Below the pieces are notes generated by a model. The model worked only from the letters and a program-made list of their open reading frames with translations, had not been told where the DNA came from and did no database searches. Positions 1 through 8,751 of a DNA stretch of 64,000 nucleotides are shown here, one piece after another. Origin of the DNA: Reticulascus tulasneorum (taxonomy: Eukaryota; Ascomycota; Sordariomycetes; Glomerellales; Reticulascaceae); assembly GCA_001557505.1 (NCBI GenBank), contig LSAX01000002.1:4030001-4094000 (forward strand). The letters run 5' to 3'. Made by a program: the position numbers and the translations under genes. Within the stretch, counting starts at the first letter, position 1; the number at the start of each line of letters is the position of its first letter.

Positions 1-152
1 AATCTGGCTCACGCCTGAAAGCACATCGACTGCAATTGTAGCTGGAGCAGAGAGTTGTTGCAAATATAATGTTGAGAGGCACAAACACGCGGTCTATAAA
101 TTTAAAGATCTATCGTCCTAGGAAACCAAATCCATCGCCGATGTTGCTATAG

Positions 153-1256
153 CTATCCCACCACAATACAAGGCCCATACTCCAACACTCCTATGTTACT
201 CCCCGAGCCACTGTACGGTTGACCAGTTCCTTGGATCTGGCCCGCCGGACATGTGAGTGGGTCCGGATTGGGATTCACAGTTGGGAGCCCGCTCGAGGTT
301 GGTGTGAGATCTAGTTGACAAATATTGCCCGGACCAATGCCTGCAAAGAACTCAAATGCAACACAGTTGGTCGTGCTGTAGCAAGCGTTGCAGCAGCCAA
401 TTTTGTCGAGGTTATAATTGTTGAGTGTGACTTGTTGAAGATTGAAGTTGTTATAGTTATTAAGGTTATTGAAGTTGTTAAAGTAAGCAGAGGAGCAAGT
501 GGATATTGTGGGGACTGCAGCTGTGCTTGTAACCGTGGACACTGTTGAGGTGAAGGTTGCAACAGTCGTCGTGACTAGTGCCGTGATTGTCTGGATCGGT
601 GTTAGTATTTCGGTAATCAGAGCTAGACGGCGAGGCGAGGGAGCGGGAGAGTATAGTGATAGGCCGAATATTCTTACCGAAGCAGGGGCGGTCACAACGC
701 TGATTGACCGGACGGTGGTTGCGGAGGGCTTGATCGACAGACATGAGCAGGCAGCGGAGATCTGTGCCGAAGCAAAAGCTACGAGATAAGGTGGAATTTT
801 CTTGGCAGCGCGCTCCTCAACCAGGTCGCGCTCTTCAATCAGATCACGCTCTTCCCTTCGAGGAACTCCATGAGGCGCATTGTAGATGTATGTGTAGGCT
901 GGCGGTGTGACTGTGGTAGTAGCCGTGACTAAGGTAGTAACCGTTACTGGATTTGGTACAGATGTCGTTCCCGGTGGTGGAATAACAGTAGACGTCTACA
1001 ATTCGTTAGCAATCGAAACTCGATGTTCACGGACTGCAAAATCTCATACGTCAAAGACCACAGATGTCTGGACAGGAATGGATATAAACGAGCTGCAAAA
1101 CGACGTTGCTGCAGCGTTGTAGACTTTCAGAACCTTGACAATGACGTCGACTGCTGAGCAAACATTAACAGCACGATCTTCGAGTTCAAGCGTTGGTGCT
1201 GCGAAGACAGAGCTGAGCAATATCAGCCATATGGCTGCGAAAGAAGAGTGTCTCAT
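153..1256 (-). CDS. Secreted Apple/PAN-like cysteine-rich protein, Thr/Ser-rich, 320 aa
   Basis: Three exons read on the minus strand (1256-1050, 995-678, 590-153); both introns have good GT..CTAAC..AG signals and every phase closes. The start ATG opens a signal peptide (MRHSSFAAIWLILLSSVFA). A valine/threonine-rich stretch follows, then an acidic/basic segment containing EERDL twice and ending in EERAAKK, which looks like Kex2-type processing sites. Next comes a C-S-C-L motif common in fungal secreted proteins. The last exon has an Asn-rich run of NNF/NNL/NNY triplets, and then a GCCNACYSTTNCVAFEFF block whose spacing resembles an Apple/PAN fold. Such modules usually bind protein or carbohydrate at the cell surface. 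I cannot name a ligand. The secreted location is well supported; the domain name is by pattern only. Confidence 0.75.
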
Positions 1257-3518
1257 GGTTATTTCGAAAGCTTTGACAAGGTGAGATGGTCTGGATAGGG
1301 AGGTAGTTGAGGTATGAGCAGATTTTACAAACAATCAAACAAGAAATGAGGTTCTCCTGTCTCTAGATATAGGGCAAACGATGCAGAAAGATTTTCGCAG
1401 ATAGTATGCAATGCCAACTCTCATGTTTGGATCATTCGTATGAGATCCTCTACATCGTGTCAAGGTCGACCGAATAGGAGACGCCACATGCGTGTTGTCA
1501 ATTCTCACCTGGGTCTATGTGGCTTGACGGGCAAGTCCGTAGCTCCCTTTCAGTGCTGCTGGGGAACAAGCCACAGGCGCGTTAACTTATTTAGAAGTAA
1601 CACAAAGCTGAAAGCTGAGGCGACAGAAATGAACGAATTAGTCTGTATTGGGCTTCAGTCGCCACCCACGTGGCTTGCAACTTAAGAATCCCATCGTATT
1701 TATTGCACAGTCGCATCAAAATCATGCCACCAAATCGTACCACGAACTCAAGCCACGCTACGCAGACAGAATCTTAGGATACCTAATTATGTAACATCCG
1801 CGGGCGGCCGCTCGTATTGACTTTTCTCTTGAAGCCCCATTGGATTCCCAACGTCCCTGACGCGATTTCGCCCAATTCCCAAACCAATTTTTAACTTCAC
1901 GCTAATATAATTCGTATGGCTTGTCCGGGCTGGTTAGCTTGCTATCTCATCTTCATGGATATCTCATTCCGAACCCTGTCTTCAATTTGAGGGTGTCCCA
2001 ACAGTAGTCGTGAAGCTGAAGGGGATAACAACCCAATAGACAAACTGCCTACGAGTCTTTCCAATGAACGAAGTAGCTCGGTCGATACTAGAGCCTGGCC
2101 CTCTTTCAGAGCCATGGCAAGAACTATCACGGCCATTACAGGCAATTCGTGGCGACCGCCTACGATACTCATGGCTAACGGTATGCTCTTAGCTTGTGGC
2201 TGCGACGCCAGCCCGCCTGTGCTTGCCCAGTCGGAATGGGAGCACATATTCGTCTGCGTGCGCAAAGCCGCTAAGGCGCACGGCGAAAGCGAAGCTAATA
2301 TGAAGTACCTCAAAGAACCTCCGGCCCTCGGAATCAAACATCCTGCGCGCCCGACAGTTGGTATATATGCTGCGTGCAGCTCTATGCCGTGTGGGAGAGC
2401 TCGATGTCGGAATGCATCCGGATTTAAGTTGTGTTTTATGGCACTTGGGGCATTGATAGAAAATGGTCCTTAGCATGGAACCCAAAGCGTTGGTGCGGAC
2501 TGTGAGAAGTACGCTGCCGGCGAGTGATGCAACGCGAATCCGTCCAGCCATTGGACTAACCCAAGTTCATCAGGCCCTGACTACTGCATCACGATCCATG
2601 AATGATAGATTAACAGTCAAATGGAGTAAACCTTTCAATTCAATAAACACAAGAGGCTTCCTAGGAGCCGCGTCACGTTCAGCGAATCCCTATAATTCGG
2701 TCGAAGTCACTGCGCACAGCCGTGACTTTGTTTTATGCACTTCCCGGCGCTAGGTGTTTTGCCTCCAGCCTCAATTGTGAGGTTGGCAGTGGATGGTTAG
2801 TAATGTTAGACCACATGCAAGATGAAGGCGGAAGAACGAACATATGTATGGACGTTACACTACCTGAAGAGTTGTCGACAGAATCATGGATAAGGACGCC
2901 CGTGGTCTCAAGGGAAAGGCAGGGTTGGTTCCAGGGCGGCTGGCTCGGAGTCCGGCACTAAACAGCACACCTTCTACAGCAGCGTGCCGCTCCCGCGTGG
3001 GGCAATAGGGATGCAGTGACGTAGAAGGCAGCCGAGGGTTGAGAATTAACTTAACATAGCTAGCTTGGTACCGACGGACTTCTATAAATAGGTAGTGAAC
3101 TTGTAATATTGGTTGGACTCTCAAGAACCTTAGAGCCCTACCTGGGGTAGGAAATAATTGTTCATTGCATTGGGCTGAGCCTGCACTAATCAACAGTGCG
3201 GTGAAGGTTCTGCAGTCACTAAGCAGATAAAATTCACAGTGAAGATGAACACCCTACGGCATTGCGGCATTGCAATATCAGGCATACTGATAAGCTCGGT
3301 CTAACTTTCAGGTTCAATCGTCTCGGCGGCGGGCGCTTGTGCTCCCAACGACCTACCTAGGCAGCAAGCTCTTGGCGAGGCACTTGGGATATTTAATCTG
3401 AACGCCTATTTCTCAATAGACCGCGAACGAGAAATTGCCAACTTGTAATGATTGAATCACTCTGATTCCAATTTTGCGAACCCGATTAACGGAAATATCT
3501 ACGCACCCCTTCTCCACC
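1257..3518. other. Intergenic, no supportable gene
   Basis: About 2.3 kb separates two divergently oriented genes. The longest minus-strand frame (1942-2337) has a leucine-rich C-terminal part faintly reminiscent of the tail of fungal transcription factors. It has no supporting domain, no upstream exons and no recognisable start context, so it could be a relic at best. I see no transposase, tRNA or clear repeat. Confidence 0.4.
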
Positions 3519-5057
3519 ATGGTGGACGCCAGAAATGTGTACGCCACGTTCTCTGTGACCTCTGGGGCCCTCTGCTTCGGGGCCTTGCACAACATCTGGA
3601 GCGGGGCGGCTTCTGTCCCTGTCCAGGGGCTTCCTGACGTTCGGCCCAATCCGCATGGGACCGTCATATCCCACACTCTAGACCATAATGTTCCCGCGGA
3701 GAATGGGACCTGGATTGTATTCCATCTCGTCGACGTCGAGACGACAAAGGTCTGTGGCTGGTTTATCTCCCACGTTGACGTTGACCCGGGCCACGAAATT
3801 GACAAGCTCATCCGCGTTTCTGGCTCCCCCTATGAGAATGACAGCGGGAGCAGCATGAATAATAATGATACTAAGGCGAACGGCGTGTTTGTTATCAACC
3901 GCTACGACTGGGGCTACTACGATCAGCGATGTAGAGAGGAGATTGGTGAGGGGATCCCGGAGGGCGAAGGTGTCGAGGATGGCCCATATGACATGTTGGC
4001 CAACTCAAACTCTGTCGGTCTTGTCGACTATGCGCAGGCGAGGGACCAGGCCCGAGAGTGGGAAAATCGACGCCCGAGCGAGAGAGGCCCATCGGAAGGC
4101 GGCGTCTGGTTGTATATCCCTTACGGCGAGTACTTGTTCGGCCGCTTCGGCTTCAACGACGCCCACATGGCCGCCCGCTCGTTCCTGTTCTTCTCGGCCA
4201 GTACCACGTTTACCTCTGCGACATTTTCAGGGCTTAACCAGACCCTGCGCAAGAAGGAGACCCATGAGGAAAGGTTCGAGCGCATGCTGCACGACGGTAC
4301 CGACTTTTCTGGCATAAGCGCCCTACACCGGATGTCATCGCCGCCGGAGTTCTTTCCCCATATAGTAGTAGCTCAGCCGCCGCCCCCGGAATCCGAGTGC
4401 TTGGGGCCGTATGACCAGGCTGAGCACATTTTCCGGGGTCAAGATCTCGACGCCTTACGGCTCCTGATGCGAGAGATCAAGCCAGCGATGGTAAAGTACC
4501 TCCAATCCCGAAACTACGACGTCGACACTTACCAGCGTGGCCAAAAATTTTGTGAATTCGTCGATCCGTGGAAAGACCCGGTGTACGATCTCCTCAACGA
4601 GTTAGCTTTGAGCCACATAGAACGCTTCGCCATCACCCACGCCCATACTCCTTTCCCGGCCGCCGAAGATCTCTTTCCTCATTATGCGGACATCAAGAAC
4701 TTGGACTATCACCTCTATCCCTACTTCACTCAGCCACACGCCAAGCCAGTCCCGGGTTTTGACGCAGATCTCGTTGGACGCCGCATCAAGCTCTTCCTGA
4801 GCCTCCGCACGGGAGACACGCCCATAACATTAAGTGACAACAATATCGCTGGACTTTGCCGAGTCGTAGCGTTTCTCATTTCTGAGATTCTGGAGGTCGC
4901 CAACATGTCGGCAGTTGATAACTATCGCACTGGGATTGTTCCTTGTGATATCCGTATTGCACTCTACAACGATGACCAGCTATATAACCTCTTGCAGTAC
5001 TCTGTCGTACTGTGGAAGGGAAGGGGGGCATCAATAGAAACGGAAAAGACGGCCTAG
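3519..5057 (+). CDS. 512-aa protein with C-terminal histone H2A-like fold
   Basis: This is an intronless frame. I chose the ATG at 3519 because it sits in a perfect CCACCATGG context; the frame upstream of it has only a TTG. Residues 1-410 match no family I recognise; they are rich in aromatic and acidic residues and have no signal peptide or membrane span. Residues about 416-502 (bases 4764-5024) follow the H2A core. They contain VGRR near the start, SEILEVAN where H2A has AEILELAG, then DNYRTGIVP for DNKKTRIIP and ALYNDDQLYNLL for AIRNDDELNKLL. Equivalents of acidic-patch residues E61, E64, D90 and E91 (as Asp) are present; E56 and E92 are not. There is no basic H2A N-tail and no H2A C-tail. 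Function is unknown. A nucleosome- or H2B-binding role is inference from the fold only. Confidence 0.8.
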   Translation: MVDARNVYATFSVTSGALCFGALHNIWSGAASVPVQGLPDVRPNPHGTVISHTLDHNVPAENGTWIVFHLVDVETTKVCGWFISHVDVDPGHEIDKLIRVSGSPYENDSGSSMNNNDTKANGVFVINRYDWGYYDQRCREEIGEGIPEGEGVEDGPYDMLANSNSVGLVDYAQARDQAREWENRRPSERGPSEGGVWLYIPYGEYLFGRFGFNDAHMAARSFLFFSASTTFTSATFSGLNQTLRKKETHEERFERMLHDGTDFSGISALHRMSSPPEFFPHIVVAQPPPPESECLGPYDQAEHIFRGQDLDALRLLMREIKPAMVKYLQSRNYDVDTYQRGQKFCEFVDPWKDPVYDLLNELALSHIERFAITHAHTPFPAAEDLFPHYADIKNLDYHLYPYFTQPHAKPVPGFDADLVGRRIKLFLSLRTGDTPITLSDNNIAGLCRVVAFLISEILEVANMSAVDNYRTGIVPCDIRIALYNDDQLYNLLQYSVVLWKGRGASIETEKTA

Positions 5058-5312
5058 AATTTGGAGGCAGAAGCTGCTCTGTAATCAAGGCGTTCTAGCT
5101 ATGGCGATGGGCCACATACAGTGCTCGTAGTTTCCACGGTCCTTCTACCATCTTAGCACACTCTTTAGTAAGACATACAGTAGAATGGAGCACGAAAACT
5201 GAGAAGCGAAGTTGTCCGGCAGATTGTGATGTTCAGAGTCCTGTGGCAGCATTTTGAAGACAATATTCATTTCGCGAGCGTAACCGAATATCAAGCTGTT
5301 CATCTACCGCGT

Positions 5313-5717
5313 CTACCAAAAGCCCCGATTAACATTCTCTCCATTTCTTCCTGCTGCCGCCATAGCTCGCAGACCATTCGCCGTCGCTGATAACGTGCCG
5401 CGCAAGTCTGCCCACTGGCTCTCCAGTCGCCATTGCATGTTTCCTAGCGACTCACTCGCACGACCTCCCATCGCCTGCCGAAGATTGTTGAGATCATTCA
5501 CCGCGGTGTTAAGGCGGCCTTGGCATACGTCACGCGCGGCGAAGACATTGCCAGCTGCGTTGTCGATTTGAGAGCCTTGCTGACGGATTTCAAGGAAGCT
5601 GTCGAGTGCATCCGCAATCTTTTCAATATCAGCAGCCGCTCGGGGTGCCGGGGCCGGGCTTGCTATTGCCAGAGTAGGAGCTATCACTACCAAGAAAAGA
5701 AGGGAAGTTAGTTGCGT
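5313..5717 (-). CDS. Small secreted protein frame with ACG in place of the start ATG
   Basis: The frame is open from 5717 to the stop at 5313. From the ACG it reads (T)QLTSLLF followed by LVVIAPTLAIASPAPAPR, which is a convincing signal peptide with a pro-segment after it. The mature part is about 105 residues, alanine/asparagine-rich and probably helical, with one cysteine. There is no ATG between the upstream TATA box (5838-5846) and an internal Met, and no splice acceptor would create one. The codon exactly where Met would be expected is ACG, and the base at -3 is a pyrimidine, which is poor for non-AUG initiation. It is therefore either a recently disabled gene, a true non-AUG start or a sequencing error. 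I do not recognise the family. Confidence 0.5.
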   Translation of the reverse strand, partial: TQLTSLLFLVVIAPTLAIASPAPAPRAAADIEKIADALDSFLEIRQQGSQIDNAAGNVFAARDVCQGRLNTAVNDLNNLRQAMGGRASESLGNMQWRLESQWADLRGTLSATANGLRAMAAAGRNGENVNRGFW

Positions 5718-5837
5718 GAAGGACTCGACTCTGGTAAATATCTTTGAGAAAGATACAAGTCGTCACTGCTAACAATTTAAAACGCGTTGTGGGTGTTTGC
5801 GCGTTTTCAAAAAAGGAAAACAGTCCCTGGTTTTCTA

Positions 5838-5846
5838 CTTTATATA
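5838..5846 (-). promoter_or_regulatory. Probable TATA box for the 5313-5717 frame
   Basis: TATATAAAG on the minus strand lies about 120 bp before the expected start codon, normal spacing for a fungal gene. It supports the idea that the downstream frame is or was a transcribed gene. Confidence 0.45.
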
Positions 5847-6736
5847 TTCCAGTATTCCAGGCACTTACATACGTAGCCAGCGCAGAATTGTATGATCAAT
5901 CTAGACGCAAGAGCCCAGCCGAGTCGTCGAGAAGCTGACTCAGATTGCTGGTGGCGCATGGAGCATCACATTTTGGCGGCTATGACATTAAGGGATAAGC
6001 TCAGATTGCCAACTTGCCTTGGCCAGGATCACTCACATCCACACTTGCATTTTCCAAAAATGGCCGTGAACTGTTATTGGGGGAGTCTATTTTTGATCTC
6101 GTGTTTACTTTGCTGAAAGCTAACGGGGTGGGGAAGAACAGCGGTGCGCAGTCAGCGTCGCCAGTCCGCAAATTTAGCCAGAAAGATGCGCAGCCGAGAA
6201 ACACCATGCATGCTTCTTTTTCAAATCGTGCTATTCCGGGTGAAGCGCTAGGATCTATCCCGCGAACCTATCCGATTCTTCGCTGCCGTTTGTAGAGGCT
6301 TGCTTCCGACCATCACCGAATGGATGATGAGACTTCCGAATGTGCGCTCGCTTACAGGTTAGTCTGAGGTATGGGTGTTGTGGAACGAGCTCCTATTATC
6401 TTATGGAGAATGTGGTGTTGAACCGCCGCCCATGTTAGGCGCCGTTTTTGTAGGGCTGAAACGTTGATAAATCCGCCTTGCCTCTCAAATAACCTCAGTT
6501 AGCTAACGCCTCGTCTGACGTTACTGGTTATGAGCGAAGTGCTATTCTGGAAAGTGGGGTATATCACGTCTTGGAGCAGTTCCGTCAGCCTCGGAATATA
6601 TTTTCCCCAACTCAACCATGTCAAATAACCTACCAGGTCCATTATATCCTGGTCGCCTGTATTAGACCGCGTTTCCACGATCCTCCACACCGTGAGACCT
6701 GTTTAGCTACTACATCACTGCTCAGATCTAAATGCC
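5847..6736. other. Intergenic, no gene seen
   Basis: This is the shared upstream region of the small secreted frame (minus) and the HET gene (plus). Only short frames without domains are present, and I see no RNA gene or repeat. Confidence 0.5.
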
Positions 6737-8653
6737 ATGGGAGATTCAAGCAGTAACGTGGTGGTGTCTGATATCAGGCTACCTCCTTTCACCTTTCGCA
6801 GTAGGTTATGCCAACCAGGCTGCCGCGATATACGCCTCATGGAGCTCGTATGCTGCGATCCCCAGTTTGACGAAGAAAATTTCGAAATCAAACTTTCAGA
6901 GTTTAATATCGACCATGCTCCCGCATATCACGCTCTTTCATATTGTTGGGGCGGGCAACAGCCGAGCATAGGGGTCAAATGCAACGGCACCCTCCTAGAT
7001 ATCACTGAAAACCTCGCACAGGCGATTTGGATCCTGAGACAGAGTATTTCCGAGCCAATTTGGCTATGGGCCGATGCTGTATGTATAAATCAGTCCGACG
7101 ATGACGAGAAGGAGATCCAGGTTGGGTTGATGCGAGATATCTACGCAACGGCGCGCAGAGTACATGTGTGGCTTGGTCTGGATTTGCCTGCAGGGCATGT
7201 TAAGGAAGCGATGTCTTTTCTTAAGCTCATATACGATGTGGTGAAGAACACTAACTACGCTTTCGATGAAGTGGAGGAGGACCGTGAAGCTATAGGACAA
7301 TTACTTCCATGGACTCTTGTTGGAAATGCGGAACATTACCGTCATCTATGTCATCTGCTCGATCTTCCCTGGTTCTCAAGGCTATGGATTATCCAAGAGG
7401 TCGCACTTTGCCAGGATGCCATCGTCTATTGCGGCGTCTCTGAAATCCCATGGAGCAATCTTTTACTAGCGCTACGAGTTCTTTATCGTCTCGAACTCTT
7501 GGCACGGGTAACCATACACACCCCGGAGGATCCTGAAGGAAATAAAATCATTTATCTTGGCCAATTTCTCCGCACGTGTTCTTCCTTTGCCGATCAAGGG
7601 CCGAAACCTGGTCTCTTCGAGATGCTCGTCCGGCACAGAGGGGCATCAGCCACTGATCCAAGAGATAAAATCTATGGCCTACTTGGATTGGTTGGTGAGG
7701 ACTTGAACCTAGGTATAAAACCTGATTACAGCCTCAGTACAGCTGATCTATACATGAATGTTGCCACGTCGATTCTCATAGACTCTCACTACCTCGATTT
7801 ATTGAGCGTTCCGAATCATCCACATTCAAAATTAGGTCTTCCCTCCTGGGTCCCAGACTGGTCAAACGGGCCGTCGAGTTTTCTTTTACAACGGCTCATG
7901 TCTCCGAGGAGAGAATTTCGTTTTCTATACACTTCATCTGGCACTACAATCTCCAAAGGCGCATTCGAAATTCATGGGTATCTCCTTCATGTCCAAGGTT
8001 GGACTTTCGATACCATTGAAGAAATCGGCCCGAAAATCACGCAAAACCCTAGACGTCTAGAAGACGGGTTAATACACATCTTTGCCAGGACGTTTCTAAA
8101 CTATCACACATATCTGAAGACGATCTTTGAATGGTATAGGATTTCCCATTGCGAAGAAGATTACGCATATCCGAACGGAAAAGGACGTCTGGACACTTTT
8201 CTTCAAGCTTTATTTCAGCATGATGTAGAAGAAAAGCACAGCTTGGGCTGGCTTCGGATGCATTTTCGGTTTTTGAAAGCAACCAAATGGTGGGCTTCCT
8301 GGCTTCAGCAAATTCACCTCCAGCACTATCCTAGATTGTACGAGGCTCTCTTATGCATTGGGACCATCATCATTTGGTTCTTTCGATTATTGTATCATCG
8401 ACAGTTATTCGAATCTAGCTCTGGTTATTTTGAGAGTAACTGCTTCTGTAGGACTGAAAGGTCTTACATTGCTTCTGTACCTCCTGGCACGGTGGTTGGA
8501 GATTCACTTATGCTTATTAGGGGCTCGCGAGTGCCTCTCGTTCTACGAAGAGAAGGTTCACATTGGTCTTTGATAGGCCATGCTTACGTGCCAGGACTAA
8601 TGGAAGGAGAACAGTGGGATGAAGGGAAATGCGGACTAGTCAGAATTAGATGA
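6737..8653 (+). CDS. Heterokaryon incompatibility (HET) domain protein, 638 aa
   Basis: Single exon; the ATG at 6737 has a GCCATGG context. The HET domain begins near residue 65 with the typical YHALSYCWGG block. It continues with the LWADAVCINQ and EIQVGLMRDIYATARRVHVWLG blocks (about residues 110-150), and further on RLWIIQEVAL and ATDPRDKIYGLLGL. These are the conserved HET blocks in the normal order. The C-terminal third (LPSWVPDWS onward) is the usual variable part, with no NACHT or WD repeats. HET proteins trigger growth arrest or cell death when genetically different hyphae fuse. The predicted location is intracellular. The neighbours are unusual: an H2A-fold protein 1.7 kb upstream and a SesA/HeLo-like protein downstream. 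HET genes are numerous in such genomes and most have no known partner, so a specific incompatibility role is not established. Confidence 0.92.
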   Translation: MGDSSSNVVVSDIRLPPFTFRSRLCQPGCRDIRLMELVCCDPQFDEENFEIKLSEFNIDHAPAYHALSYCWGGQQPSIGVKCNGTLLDITENLAQAIWILRQSISEPIWLWADAVCINQSDDDEKEIQVGLMRDIYATARRVHVWLGLDLPAGHVKEAMSFLKLIYDVVKNTNYAFDEVEEDREAIGQLLPWTLVGNAEHYRHLCHLLDLPWFSRLWIIQEVALCQDAIVYCGVSEIPWSNLLLALRVLYRLELLARVTIHTPEDPEGNKIIYLGQFLRTCSSFADQGPKPGLFEMLVRHRGASATDPRDKIYGLLGLVGEDLNLGIKPDYSLSTADLYMNVATSILIDSHYLDLLSVPNHPHSKLGLPSWVPDWSNGPSSFLLQRLMSPRREFRFLYTSSGTTISKGAFEIHGYLLHVQGWTFDTIEEIGPKITQNPRRLEDGLIHIFARTFLNYHTYLKTIFEWYRISHCEEDYAYPNGKGRLDTFLQALFQHDVEEKHSLGWLRMHFRFLKATKWWASWLQQIHLQHYPRLYEALLCIGTIIIWFFRLLYHRQLFESSSGYFESNCFCRTERSYIASVPPGTVVGDSLMLIRGSRVPLVLRREGSHWSLIGHAYVPGLMEGEQWDEGKCGLVRIR

Positions 8654-8751
8654 GCCAGCATTTATAATTGAACATGTAAAGGACGTCTAAAAACACATTG
8701 CATTATGTACATAAGGTTTGGTTGACACGAAATGACCTCCATGTCCCTCTT

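Noticed and set aside
1942..2337. 131-codon minus-strand frame with a leucine-rich end
   Set aside because: Faint resemblance to transcription-factor tails only; no zinc cluster, upstream exons or conserved motif.
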